16,811 bases of DNA, taken from Chloroflexota bacterium. Lineage in GTDB: Bacteria > Chloroflexota > Dormibacteria > CF-121. Position numbers and translations under genes: made by a program. Positions 1 through 9,070 of this stretch are shown in pieces (within the stretch, counting starts at the first letter, position 1; every line of letters begins with the position of its first letter). The notes under the pieces are model-generated. The model made no database searches, was not told where the DNA came from, and worked only from the letters and a program-made list of their open reading frames with translations. Location of the stretch: contig VBGO01000082.1 in assembly GCA_005882525.1 (NCBI GenBank), forward strand, positions 1 to 16,811, in the 5' to 3' direction.

Positions 1-369
1 GATGGCAACCAGGTTCCCTTCCGAATCCTTGAACCACGCGACCTTTGTCCCGGCGATCTCGGCGATCCCATTGACGGTCTTGAGCCCCGGGCTGTCGTAC
101 TCTTCGAATTTCAGGCCGCGCGCCCGGAAGTCTTTGACGGCCGCGTCCAGGTCTGGCACCTCCAGCGCCATCTGCGTGTGGGTCCCCGACGCCTTCCCGC
201 TACTCTGGAACACCGCAAAGCCGGTACCGCCGGACAGCTCATAGAACAGGCCGCCCATCGGATCACGCTCCTGTGTAGGCGTCAACCCCAGTTTGTCGCG
301 ATAGAAGGCCTTCGCTCGCTCGAGATCCTCTGCCGGGAGCATCGCCGCCGCTCGTGCTTGCATGACCAT
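1..369 (-). CDS. VOC (glyoxalase/bleomycin-resistance) family protein, C-terminus cut by window edge
   Basis: The frame is open from an ATG at 369 down to the left edge, giving 123 residues without a stop. It begins MVMQARAAAMLPAEDLERAK and contains the pattern typical of VOC proteins: a beta strand, then 'DLERAKAFYRDKLGL', later 'MALEVPDLDAAVKDFRARG' and near the edge 'WFKDSEGNLVAI', which resembles the end of a betaalphabetabetabeta module. VOC proteins use paired modules to bind a metal or small ligand; substrates range from methylglyoxal adducts to antibiotics, so no reaction can be assigned. A strong Shine-Dalgarno (AGGAGGT, 5 nt before the ATG) supports the start at 369 over the second ATG at 363. 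The gene lies 115 bp downstream of the membrane-protein gene on the same strand. Family assignment is good; function is unknown. Confidence 0.85.
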   Translation of the reverse strand, partial: MVMQARAAAMLPAEDLERAKAFYRDKLGLTPTQERDPMGGLFYELSGGTGFAVFQSSGKASGTHTQMALEVPDLDAAVKDFRARGLKFEEYDSPGLKTVNGIAEIAGTKVAWFKDSEGNLVAI

Positions 370-371
370 TG

Positions 372-390
372 GCCACCTCCTCGTGGTGGC
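372..390 (-). promoter_or_regulatory. Small hairpin over the ribosome binding site of the VOC gene
   Basis: A perfect 6-bp inverted repeat (GCCACC / GGTGGC) with a 7-nt loop lies immediately before the ATG. On the transcript the 3' arm GGTGGC overlaps the end of the Shine-Dalgarno. The hairpin could partly mask the ribosome site, but short GC-rich repeats arise easily by chance in such DNA. Confidence 0.25.
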
Positions 391-437
391 AGGATAGCAC
401 TCGACCTGCCCTATCGGCCCCGGGGAGAACAGAGGGG

Positions 438-458
438 CCGGACGTCTGCGCCGTCCGG
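438..458 (-). terminator. Candidate terminator hairpin after the GlsB-like gene
   Basis: CCGGACG and CGTCCGG form a perfect 7-bp GC-rich stem with a 7-nt loop, beginning about 26 nt past the stop of the membrane-protein gene. The downstream side reads GGCCCCTCTGTTCTCC, so the U-tract is poor. It may be a weak intrinsic terminator or only an mRNA 3'-end stabiliser. The rest of the 370-484 interval shows no other clear feature. Confidence 0.4.
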
Positions 459-484
459 GCCCCCCGCGGGCGCCGAGGGCTCGA

Positions 485-769
485 TCAGTACCGGCGCCAA
501 CCGCGGGCGAAGCCGCGGCCGGCCACCAGGCTGAACAGGAGGACGACGATCGCCGCGCCGAGGATGGCCGAGAGCACCGGGATGCCGGCGAGCGACAACT
601 CGGGGGCCAGGACGATGTGCAGGATATCCACCATCAGCCAGGCGCCAACCAGCCCGGCGACGATCGCGCCAATGAATCCGCCGGGCATGCCCCGACCGAC
701 CAGGCGTTCCCCGATGAGACCCGCGACGGCCCCGACCAGGAGCAGGACGAGCAGGTGCGTAAGTGTCAT
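485..769 (-). CDS. GlsB/YeaQ/YmgE family (transglycosylase-associated) small membrane protein
   Basis: A 94-residue protein beginning MTLTHLLVLL. It has three hydrophobic segments at about residues 4-20, 30-50 and 60-83, glycine-rich turns such as 'GLIGERLVGRGMPGGFIGAIVAGLVGAW', and a short basic tail ending RGWRRY. This is the pattern of the GlsB/YeaQ/YmgE family, integral inner-membrane proteins often linked to general stress and without a known biochemical activity. The start at 769 is preferred over a frame-extended start at 805 because GGAGG sits 6 nt upstream of it, while the longer N-terminus is not hydrophobic. The gene is divergent from ftsH with a 98-bp AT-richer intergenic stretch that probably carries promoters for both. 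Confidence 0.85.
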   Translation of the reverse strand: MTLTHLLVLLLVGAVAGLIGERLVGRGMPGGFIGAIVAGLVGAWLMVDILHIVLAPELSLAGIPVLSAILGAAIVVLLFSLVAGRGFARGWRRY

Positions 770-867
770 ATCAGACCTCCAAATATGATCTAGTACCGCT
801 ATCATAAATCATAGGCACTCGGCGACGCCTCTGCCAAGCGTGTAGAGTCGAGGACGAGGGGAATTGC
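770..867. promoter_or_regulatory. Divergent intergenic region between GlsB-like gene and ftsH
   Basis: This is one of the most AT-rich short stretches of the window. On the minus strand the hexamer TATGAT, a good -10 match, occurs twice in direct repeat (813-808 and 806-801), about 35 nt before the membrane-protein start. No convincing -35 box accompanies either copy, and no clear promoter facing ftsH was found. Confidence 0.25.
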
Positions 868-2873
<2,006 letters not shown>

Positions 2874-2877
<4 letters not shown>

Positions 2878-3626
2878 CCGATCACCGCCCGTATCAGCGA
2901 TTCCGTTTCATCGGAGGGCGAAACGCCGAGCTCGTCGGCGAGGCGCCGGCGGCAGTCCTGGTAGACCCGCACCGCCTCGGCGCGGTCGCCCCGCCGGACG
3001 AGGACCTGCATCAGGCGGCGATACCCGGACTCGCGGAAGGGCTCGAGCTCGACAGCGGCGCGTGCCTGGTCCTGTGCCAGCGCCAGCTCACCGTTCCAGA
3101 GAAGTGCCTCGACCCGACAGTCGAGCGCTCGAACCAGGATGTCGCGCATCCGATCGCGGCGACTCATCACCCAGGCGGCATCCTCCCCCACCAGGAAGGG
3201 GCGGCGGGCGATCGTGGTCGCGATCAGCGCGGGACCATAGGCGGCTTGCGGCTGATTGGCGAGCACGGCGCCCTCGGCCTGGTGGACGGCGGCGGCCGCG
3301 GCCTCGAGGTCCACCCAGGTGTCGGCCGGCGGCCGGAACTGGTAACAGCGGAAGGCGTTGGCGATGATCTGGTCGCGATCGAGGCCCAGCGTGGCCAGCT
3401 TCTGGCGGAGCTTGCTGATCACCGCACTCAGCGCTACCGGCCATGATGGTGGAAGCGAGTCGGGCCAGAGCAGCTCCGCAAGCTCGGACTGGGTGACGGC
3501 CCGCTCCCGCTCGGCCACGAGGTAGACGAGGGCCAAGCGCCCCTGGCGGCCGCCGAGATCGGCGTCCCGCAGCAGTTGATCGCCGCGCTCGACGGCCACC
3601 TCACCAGTCAGGTAGATGCGAAGCAT
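2874..3626 (-). CDS. SARP-type transcriptional regulator (winged helix plus BTAD)
   Basis: A 250-residue regulator of the AfsR/SARP type. Residues 1 to about 95 fit an OmpR/PhoB-like winged-helix DNA-binding domain: 'MLRIYLTGEVAVERGD', then 'GRQGRLALVYLVAE', 'TQSELAELLWPD' and 'ALSAVISKLRQKL'. Residues about 100-250 fit the helical bacterial transcriptional activator domain (BTAD), with 'RRPFLVGEDAAWV', 'RAAVELEPFRESGYRRLMQ' and 'AVRVYQDCRRRLADELGVSP'. There is no NB-ARC or TPR extension, so it is a minimal SARP. The frame extends upstream to 3761, but the ATG at 3626 has GGAGG 4-5 nt before it and begins the conserved domain. It is divergent from the DUF1059/YCII pair (77-bp gap), which makes that pair a plausible target. 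Its stop TAG lies within the same CTAG as the ftsH stop. The effector is unknown. Confidence 0.88.
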
Positions 3627-3703
3627 TGAGCCTCCAAACATTCGCCAAAGGCGTCCAGCGATGATCTTAGGGACCCGGGTCGAATGCCTTGAGGAGGTGC
3701 GCA

Positions 3704-3856
3704 ATGCAGAAGCGCGTCGAATGTGAATGCGGCTGGTCGCTCCAGACGGACGATGAGGCAAAGCTGGTGGCAGGGGTCCAGCAGCATGCCAAGCAGATCC
3801 ACAACATGGAGGGCGTCACCAAAGACCAGGTGCTCGCCCAGGCCAGGCCGGCGTAA
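3704..3856 (+). CDS. DUF1059 family small protein
   Basis: A 50-residue protein beginning MQKRVECECGWSLQ and ending in TAA. It matches the DUF1059 pattern: an N-terminal C-x-C-G-W (C7, C9), a short acidic stretch, then 'LVAGVQQHAKQIHNMEGV' (H28, H33) and a closing 'KDQVLAQA'. The two cysteines and two histidines could bind a metal such as zinc, but this is inferred from the residues only and the family function is unknown. GAGGAGGT lies about 5 nt before the ATG, a very strong ribosome site. The YCII-type gene follows after 24 bp on the same strand, so the two are probably co-transcribed. The SARP regulator is divergent upstream. Confidence 0.85.
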   Translation: MQKRVECECGWSLQTDDEAKLVAGVQQHAKQIHNMEGVTKDQVLAQARPA

Positions 3857-3880
3857 CCCAGACCACACAGAGGAGAGGAC

Positions 3881-4231
3881 ATGAAATATCTCTACTTGCT
3901 CTACGCCGACGAGTCGAAGATGCCGGCGCCTGACAGCCCACAGATGCAGCAGCAAGAGGCCGCCTTCGGCCGCTACTACGAGGAACTTTCCGGGCGCGGC
4001 ATGTTCAAGGCCGGCGACCCGGTCCAGCCGTCAAAGACGGCGACGACGGTCCGCGTTCGGAACGGATCGACAAAGACGGCGTCCGGCCCGGCCACCACCG
4101 GCAGCGAGCAGATCATCGGCTTCTACGTCGTCGAGGCCAAGAACCAGGACGAGGCGATCGCCTACGCTGCCAAGGTACCCTCGGCCGCAGTGGGCGCCAT
4201 CGAGGTTCGTCCAATCGTCGGCTCGTCCTAA
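3881..4231 (+). CDS. YCII/DGPF-domain (PhnB-like) family protein
   Basis: A 116-residue protein beginning MKYLYLLYADESKMP. The start matches the first strand of YCII/DGPF-domain proteins, followed by the helix 'FGRYYEELSGRGMFKAGDPVQPS' and a later 'IIGFYVVEAKNQDEAIAYAAKVP' with a final 'GAIEVRPI' strand. Relatives are dimeric alpha/beta barrel proteins of mostly unknown function, sometimes encoded beside ECF sigma factors; none is visible here. The signature DGPF...KE before the GFYVVEA strand is changed to a 'SGPATTGSEQ' stretch, so any activity depending on that motif is uncertain. The ribosome site AGGAGAGG precedes the ATG. It follows the DUF1059 gene by 24 bp and converges on the YHS-containing XdhC gene with a 20-bp gap that shows no terminator-like hairpin. 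Confidence 0.82.
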   Translation: MKYLYLLYADESKMPAPDSPQMQQQEAAFGRYYEELSGRGMFKAGDPVQPSKTATTVRVRNGSTKTASGPATTGSEQIIGFYVVEAKNQDEAIAYAAKVPSAAVGAIEVRPIVGSS

Positions 4232-4251
4232 GGATTCGCAGCGCGGGAGGG

Positions 4252-5199
4252 TCAGCGTGAGATCGACTGACCTTCCCGCAGCTTGAACGCATCCAGGCAA
4301 CCGGCGCCGCAGAAGTAATGCGTTGTCTCCCCCACCCTGAGCGTATGCATGGCGCCCTTCACCTCGACCCGCATCCCGCAGATCGGATCGATGGCGGTCT
4401 CCGGCAACTGCATCGCGTAGCGGCGCTGCTGCGCGTGACGTTCGGCGACGATCTCAGCGAGCGTCGCCAGTGCAATCTCCTCCTGGGAGCCGCCCACCGA
4501 ACTGTCCGCCGCTCGCCGGACGCGTCCCAGGTCGCCGGCACCCCGGGCGGCGAGCACATCGAGAACGGTAGCGGCCCGCCGCCGGCTGGCGACGAGGCCG
4601 ATGTAGGCGACGTCATAGGGAAGAAGGGCTTCGATCGCATCCTCGTCGTAGTGGCCCATGGTGGCAACCACCGCCCACGTGCTTGCATTTGGCCGAGCGG
4701 GGACGAGGTCGAGGGAGCCGATCACCTGGTCCGCCTCGTGGAAATCGCCTGCCGTCGCACCTGGATGGACCGCGCAGGTCTGGTAGCCGATGGTTGCGCC
4801 TAACCGGATCAGGGCATGGGCTGCCGGCGTATCGCCGACGACGAGCAGCAACGGTCGCGGCAGCTGCGGATCGATGAAGACGTCGAGCGAGCCGGCACTC
4901 GGGCAGGTACTCACGTGCGCGACGACGCCGGGTAAATGCTCGGGTGCCTGATCCGGCGCGATCTTGACGAGGCGCGGCTGGGCGTCGCCCATCGCGATCA
5001 TGGCCTCGCGCCGCACCAGCCCCTCGGAGCAGCTACCGCCCACCCAGCCCCAGAGCTTGCCGTCGGCGGTGATCACCGCCTTGTCGCCCGCCTGCGCCGA
5101 TGTCGGTGGCTCGACCCGGACGACGGTCGCGACCACGAAGGTCTCGCCGCGCCGTCGCAACTCCGCCGCCCGGTCCATCACGTCATCCGCGAGTGACAT
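4252..5199 (-). CDS. XdhC/CoxI family maturation protein with C-terminal YHS domain
   Basis: A 315-residue protein. The N-terminal XdhC/CoxI domain includes 'FVVATVVRVEPPTSAQAGDKA' and 'GWVGGSCSEGLVRREA' (51-66). The conserved cysteine segment is 'STCPSAGSLDVFIDP' (C99). A Rossmann-like half from about 117 contains 'LLLVVGDTPAAHALIRLGA' and ends in 'AEIVAERHA'. Residues about 270-308 form a YHS domain: DPICGM (C274), then 'THYFCGAGCLDAF' (C297, C301). XdhC-type proteins bind molybdenum cofactor and help its sulfuration and insertion into hydroxylases; YHS/TRASH-like modules bind metals and occur with copper-handling proteins. It lies 9 nt downstream of form I coxL, clearly in the same operon, so it probably serves that enzyme. 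Start ATG with AGAGGTAAGG just before it. CoxF or CoxI would both be possible names. Confidence 0.9.
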   Translation of the reverse strand: MSLADDVMDRAAELRRRGETFVVATVVRVEPPTSAQAGDKAVITADGKLWGWVGGSCSEGLVRREAMIAMGDAQPRLVKIAPDQAPEHLPGVVAHVSTCPSAGSLDVFIDPQLPRPLLLVVGDTPAAHALIRLGATIGYQTCAVHPGATAGDFHEADQVIGSLDLVPARPNASTWAVVATMGHYDEDAIEALLPYDVAYIGLVASRRRAATVLDVLAARGAGDLGRVRRAADSSVGGSQEEIALATLAEIVAERHAQQRRYAMQLPETAIDPICGMRVEVKGAMHTLRVGETTHYFCGAGCLDAFKLREGQSISR

Positions 5200-5208
5200 C
5201 CTTACCTC

Positions 5209-7563
5209 TTACTCGGCCGCGCCGGCCTCCTTGAGGGCCGCCCAGACCTTGTCCGAGGTGACCGGCATGTCGATGTTCCTGATGCCCAGATGTCCGACCG
5301 CATCGATCACGGCGTTGACGAAGGCTGCCGGCGAGCCGACCGTGGCCGACTCCCCGACGCCCTTGGCGCCGATCGGGTGATGCGGCGACGGCGTGACCGT
5401 CTCGCCCATCTCGAACTTCGGCGTTTCCCAGCTCGTGGGCAACAGGTAATCGGTGAAGTTCGAGCCGAGGCAGTTGCCGTCCTCGTCGAACGTGATCAGC
5501 TCCATGAACGCGATCCCGAAACCTTCGGTGAGTCCGCCATGGATCTGACCCTCGACGATCATCGGGTTGATGCGGACGCCGCAATCGTCGACCGCCACCA
5601 TGCGGCGGACCTTGACCTGGCCGGTGCCACGGTCAATGTCGACCACGACGAGATAGGTCCCGAACGGAAACGTCATGTTGGGCGGATCGTAGTAGGTCAC
5701 ACCCTCGAGGCCGGCCTCCAGCCCATCGGGCAGGTTGGTGTAGGCGGCGAACGCCACGTCCTGGATGGTCTTGGACTTCGAGGGCGAGCCGCGGACGAAG
5801 AACTTGCCGTGGTCGAACTCGATATCGGCCTCCGAGGCTTCGAGCAGGTGGGCCGCGATCTTCTTCGCCTTGTCACGCAGCTTGCGCGACACCATCGCCG
5901 TAGCCGCCCCGCCGACGGCGGTGCTGCGACTCGCGTAGGTGCCCAGCCCGTAAGGGGTGTTGTCGGTGTCGCCCTCCTGGACCTCGATGTCGGCGGCGGG
6001 GATCCCTAACTCCTCGGTCACGATCTGCCCGAACGTCGTCTCGTGTCCCTGGCCCTGGCTCTTGACGCCGAGCTTGAGGATCGCCTTGCCGGTGGGATGA
6101 ACGCGCAATTCCGCGGAGTCGAACATCCGCAACCCGGCGATGTCGTAGTGCTTGCCCGGGCCGGCGCCCACCACTTCCGTGAAGCTGGCGACGCCGATCC
6201 CCATCAACTCACCCTTCTTTCGCTTCTCGGCCTGCTCCTTCCGCAGCTCCCGGTAGCCGAGCTTGTCGAGTGCGAGCTGCATCGCCCTCGGGTAATCGCC
6301 ACTGTCGTACTCGAAGCCGGTCGCCGACATGTAGGGAAACTGTTCGGGCTGGATGAAGTTCTTCAGCCGGATGTCCGCCGGATCCATCTTCATCTCGAGC
6401 GCGGCATTCTCGACGAGCCGCTCGATCAGATAGGACGCCTCGGTGACCCGGAACGAGCAGCGGAAGGCGACGCCACCGGGCGCCTTGTTCGTGTAAGCGC
6501 CGTCCGCCTCGACGTGGGCCGCCGGGACATCATAGGAGCCGGTGACGATGTGGAAGAGCCCGGCCTTGAATTTCGTCGGTTGCGCATCGGCGAAGAAGGC
6601 GCCGTTGTCACTAAGCAGCTTGACCCGCAACCCCAGCATGCGCCCGTCGTTGCGCAATGCCATCTCGCCACTCATGTGAAAGTCGCGGGCGAACCCGGTC
6701 GAGATCAGGTTTTCGCTGCGATCCTCGACCCACTTCACGGGTTTTCCAATGAGCAGCGAAGCCGCCGTCGCGACAACGTAGCCGGGATAGATCGGTACCT
6801 TGTTGCCAAAACCGCCGCCGATGTCGGGCGAGATAATTCGGATGTTCTGCTCCGGCAGCCCCGCGACGATCGCGAACAGCGTCCGGTGAGCATGCGGCGC
6901 CTGCGAGGTCATGTACAAGGTCGCGTGACCGGTGGCTGGATTAACATCGGCGACGATACCGCAGGTTTCCAGCGGTGAGGGATGGCACCGCGGATAGAAC
7001 GTCTCCAGCTTGACAACCCGATCGGCTTTCGCAAAGGCCTCTTCGGTCTTCGCCTTGTCGCCGGCTTCCCAGTGGTAGATGTGATTGGTCGTCTGACCTT
7101 CCTTCTCATCTCGGATCAGGGGCGCGCCGGGCTGGAGCGCTTTCTGCGGGGTGACGACCGCCGGGAGCACGTCATAGTCGACCTCGATCAGCGCCGCCGC
7201 GTCCCGGGCGACGTACGGATCCGTCGCGATCACGCAGGCGACCTCCTGGCCCTGGAAGCGCACTTTGTCGGTGGCCAGCACTGCCTGGGTGTCGCCTGAG
7301 AGCGTCGGCATCCACGCGAGCTTGTGCTGGGCCAGCAGGGCACCCGTCACGACCGCGACCACGCCGGGGACCGCCTGGGCGGCATCAGTGTTGATGGACT
7401 TGATCCGGGCGTGGGCAAACGGGCTGCGGTTGATGGCCATATGCAGCATGCCGGGGAGGACGACGTCGTCCAGGTAATTGCCCTTGCCCCGGATGAACCG
7501 GTCGTCTTCCTTGCGCTTGATGCTGTCGCCGATGTTTCCCTTGAGCGGGGTTTCAACAGCCAT
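5209..7563 (-). CDS. coxL: Form I aerobic carbon monoxide dehydrogenase large (molybdenum) subunit CoxL
   Basis: A 784-residue catalytic subunit that oxidises CO with water to CO2 at a Mo-MCD site. The active-site loop reads AFRCSFR (366-372), so C369 corresponds to the copper-binding cysteine (C388 in Oligotropha carboxidovorans). This is the form I signature AYxCSFR with Y replaced by F. Other cofactor motifs are GGGFGNK (249-255) and QGQGHET (503-509). GVGES (735-739) carries the expected catalytic glutamate E738. The length is near the roughly 800 residues usual for the family, and the frame is intact. The start ATG has GGAG about 7 nt upstream and lies 3 bp after the coxS stop. The order M-S-L is that of known form I operons. 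CO use is inferred from the motif; closely related hydroxylases act on other substrates. Confidence 0.95.
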   Translation of the reverse strand: MAVETPLKGNIGDSIKRKEDDRFIRGKGNYLDDVVLPGMLHMAINRSPFAHARIKSINTDAAQAVPGVVAVVTGALLAQHKLAWMPTLSGDTQAVLATDKVRFQGQEVACVIATDPYVARDAAALIEVDYDVLPAVVTPQKALQPGAPLIRDEKEGQTTNHIYHWEAGDKAKTEEAFAKADRVVKLETFYPRCHPSPLETCGIVADVNPATGHATLYMTSQAPHAHRTLFAIVAGLPEQNIRIISPDIGGGFGNKVPIYPGYVVATAASLLIGKPVKWVEDRSENLISTGFARDFHMSGEMALRNDGRMLGLRVKLLSDNGAFFADAQPTKFKAGLFHIVTGSYDVPAAHVEADGAYTNKAPGGVAFRCSFRVTEASYLIERLVENAALEMKMDPADIRLKNFIQPEQFPYMSATGFEYDSGDYPRAMQLALDKLGYRELRKEQAEKRKKGELMGIGVASFTEVVGAGPGKHYDIAGLRMFDSAELRVHPTGKAILKLGVKSQGQGHETTFGQIVTEELGIPAADIEVQEGDTDNTPYGLGTYASRSTAVGGAATAMVSRKLRDKAKKIAAHLLEASEADIEFDHGKFFVRGSPSKSKTIQDVAFAAYTNLPDGLEAGLEGVTYYDPPNMTFPFGTYLVVVDIDRGTGQVKVRRMVAVDDCGVRINPMIVEGQIHGGLTEGFGIAFMELITFDEDGNCLGSNFTDYLLPTSWETPKFEMGETVTPSPHHPIGAKGVGESATVGSPAAFVNAVIDAVGHLGIRNIDMPVTSDKVWAALKEAGAAE

Positions 7564-7566
7564 GGC

Positions 7567-8085
7567 TCAGCTCCTCGCCGCGGCGGTGGCCGCCTCGGGT
7601 ACCGCCGCTGACGTCTTCATCTGGGCGGCCGCGCTCTTGACCGCCTTGACGATGTTCATGTACCCGGTGCATCGGCAAATGTTGCCCGAGAGCGCCCAGC
7701 GGATCTCGTCGTCGGTCGGGTCCTGCTTCTCCTTCAGCAGCGCGATGCTGGTCAGCATCATGCCGGGCGTGCAGAAGCCGCATTGGAGCCCGTGCTCTTG
7801 CTTGAACGCCGCCTGGATGGGATGCAGGGTGCCGCCTGCAGCCAGCGCCTCGACGGTGGTCACCTGCTGCCCGTCGGCCTGGACCGCGAACATGGTGCAC
7901 GACTTGGTTGGCACCCCGTCGACCAGCACCGTACAAGCGCCGCAATGCGTGGTATCACATCCAATGTGGGTCCCGGTCAGCCGAAGGGTTTCCCGGATGA
8001 AGTGCACCAGGAGGAGCCGTGGCTCGACGTCGGCGCTCCGTTTCTCGCCGTTTACGGTGACGGTGATCGAGTGGGTCACGCTCAT
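7567..8085 (-). CDS. coxS: Form I CO dehydrogenase small (iron-sulfur) subunit CoxS
   Basis: A 172-residue subunit carrying two [2Fe-2S] clusters that pass electrons from the molybdenum site to FAD. The plant-ferredoxin-like N-terminal domain supplies C43, C48, C51 and C63 ('IGCDTTHCGACTVLVDG', then 'KSC'). The C-terminal helical domain supplies C102, C105, C137 and C139 ('QCGFCTPGMM' and 'NICRCTGYMNIVKAV'), the standard set. The alanine-rich C-terminal tail (about 155-172) extends a little beyond the core. The start ATG overlaps the coxM stop as ATGA (8085-8082), with GGGGAGGTGG directly upstream, so translation is probably coupled. coxL follows after 3 bp. Confidence 0.96.
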   Translation of the reverse strand: MSVTHSITVTVNGEKRSADVEPRLLLVHFIRETLRLTGTHIGCDTTHCGACTVLVDGVPTKSCTMFAVQADGQQVTTVEALAAGGTLHPIQAAFKQEHGLQCGFCTPGMMLTSIALLKEKQDPTDDEIRWALSGNICRCTGYMNIVKAVKSAAAQMKTSAAVPEAATAAARS

Positions 8086-8954
8086 CCACCTCCCCTGGCG
8101 CGCTCATAGGCGCGCTTGAGTCCACGCTCGGTAAAGACCCGGACGACGTTGCGTTTGTACTCGACGGACCCGCGCTGGTCGGCCCTCGGTTCGGCGGCTT
8201 CCGCCGCCAGGGCGGCGGCCGCCTTGATCGAGGTCTCATCCAGGCTGGCCCCGCGCAGCGCGGCTTCGGCTCGCTCCGCCTTGATGTTTTGCGGCCCGAC
8301 CGCGGTCAGGCCGATACCCGCTGCGCGGACTATGCCGTCGTCCATCTGGAGATGAACGGCGACCGCCACGGTCGCGAAGTCACCGACCTTGCGCTCCAGC
8401 TTCAGGTAGGCCCCACCCGTTTGCGCTTTCGCTGCTGCTATCCGGATCTCGCTCAAGATCTCGTTCGGTTGGAGGGCGGTACTGAACGGCCCGCTGAAGA
8501 AGTCGCGAGCCTTCACCGTCCGGCTCCCGCGCTTCGACCGCAGGACGAGATCGGCGTCCATGGCGAGTAGGACCGTTCCCCAGTCGCCGGAGGGATCCGC
8601 GTGAGCCACCGACCCGGCGATCGTGCCTCGGTTCCGAATGATGGGATCGGCGATCTGGGGGGCAGCGTCCGCCATGACCTGATAGCGCGAGGCCAGCAGG
8701 CCCGAGTGCTCGGCCGCCTTGTGGCGGAACAGCGGGCCGATGCGAAGGGTGCCGTCACGTTCCTCGAGAAAGTCCAGGTCCTTGATCCTGTTGATGTCGA
8801 CCAGGTGGCCCGGACTCGCGAACCGTAGCTTGAGCAGCGGGATCAGGCTCTGGCCGCCAGCCAGGACCTTGGCATCGTCTCCGAGCTCATCGAGGAGGCC
8901 AAGCGCCTCATCCATGGTCTTCGGGGCGTGGTACTCGAATGGCGCAGGCAGCAT
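8082..8954 (-). CDS. coxM: Form I CO dehydrogenase medium (FAD) subunit CoxM
   Basis: A 290-residue flavoprotein subunit that accepts electrons from CoxS. It shows the family FAD motifs at the expected positions: AGGQS at 32-36 and TIAGS at 111-115 (AGGHS and TIGGN in Oligotropha carboxidovorans). It also has 'LIPLLKLRFASPGHLVDINRI', 'ADPIIRNRG' before the second motif and the C-terminal 'GSVEYKRNVVRVFTERGLKRA' helix typical of CO_deh_flav_C. The ATG at 8954 is preferred because GGAGGGG lies 6-8 nt upstream; an in-frame TTG at 8960 would be too close to it. This is the first gene of the M-S-L group, 116 bp after the MoeA-like gene, with a promoter candidate in that gap. Its stop overlaps the coxS start. 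Confidence 0.95.
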   Translation of the reverse strand: MLPAPFEYHAPKTMDEALGLLDELGDDAKVLAGGQSLIPLLKLRFASPGHLVDINRIKDLDFLEERDGTLRIGPLFRHKAAEHSGLLASRYQVMADAAPQIADPIIRNRGTIAGSVAHADPSGDWGTVLLAMDADLVLRSKRGSRTVKARDFFSGPFSTALQPNEILSEIRIAAAKAQTGGAYLKLERKVGDFATVAVAVHLQMDDGIVRAAGIGLTAVGPQNIKAERAEAALRGASLDETSIKAAAALAAEAAEPRADQRGSVEYKRNVVRVFTERGLKRAYERARGGG

Positions 8955-9002
8955 GGACAACCCCTCCTACAGCGATTGTGAAACCAGCCGACGCGTCCAT
9001 CA

Positions 9003-9031
9003 ACCGTAGTCCGGCAAAGGTTTGTTGTCAA
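9003..9031 (-). promoter_or_regulatory. Candidate sigma70-type promoter for the form I coxMSL group
   Basis: On the minus strand a perfect TTGACA (9031-9026) is separated by 17 nt from TACGGT (9008-9003), a partial -10 match with the key TA...T positions. A start about 7 nt further would give a leader of roughly 40 nt to the coxM ATG at 8954. It lies in the only gap over 100 bp within the minus-strand cluster. The optimal spacing and perfect -35 argue for it; the weak -10 against. Confidence 0.45.
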
Positions 9032-9070
9032 CCGCCGAAACGAGTTTGGGAGCCGAATCGGATCCGCGGG

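Noticed and set aside
3627..3703. Promoters or operator repeats in the divergent SARP/DUF1059 gap
   Set aside because: TAAGAT occurs on the minus strand but without a -35 partner, and I found no convincing direct repeats by eye.
4232..4251. A bidirectional terminator between the YCII gene and the XdhC-YHS gene
   Set aside because: Only 20 bp separate the stops and no stem of useful length is visible there.
6448..6468. The idea that form I coxL is inactive because of the Tyr-to-Phe change
   Set aside because: The cysteine, flanking Ser-Phe-Arg, the catalytic glutamate and other cofactor motifs are intact and the frame is unbroken, so loss of function is not supported.
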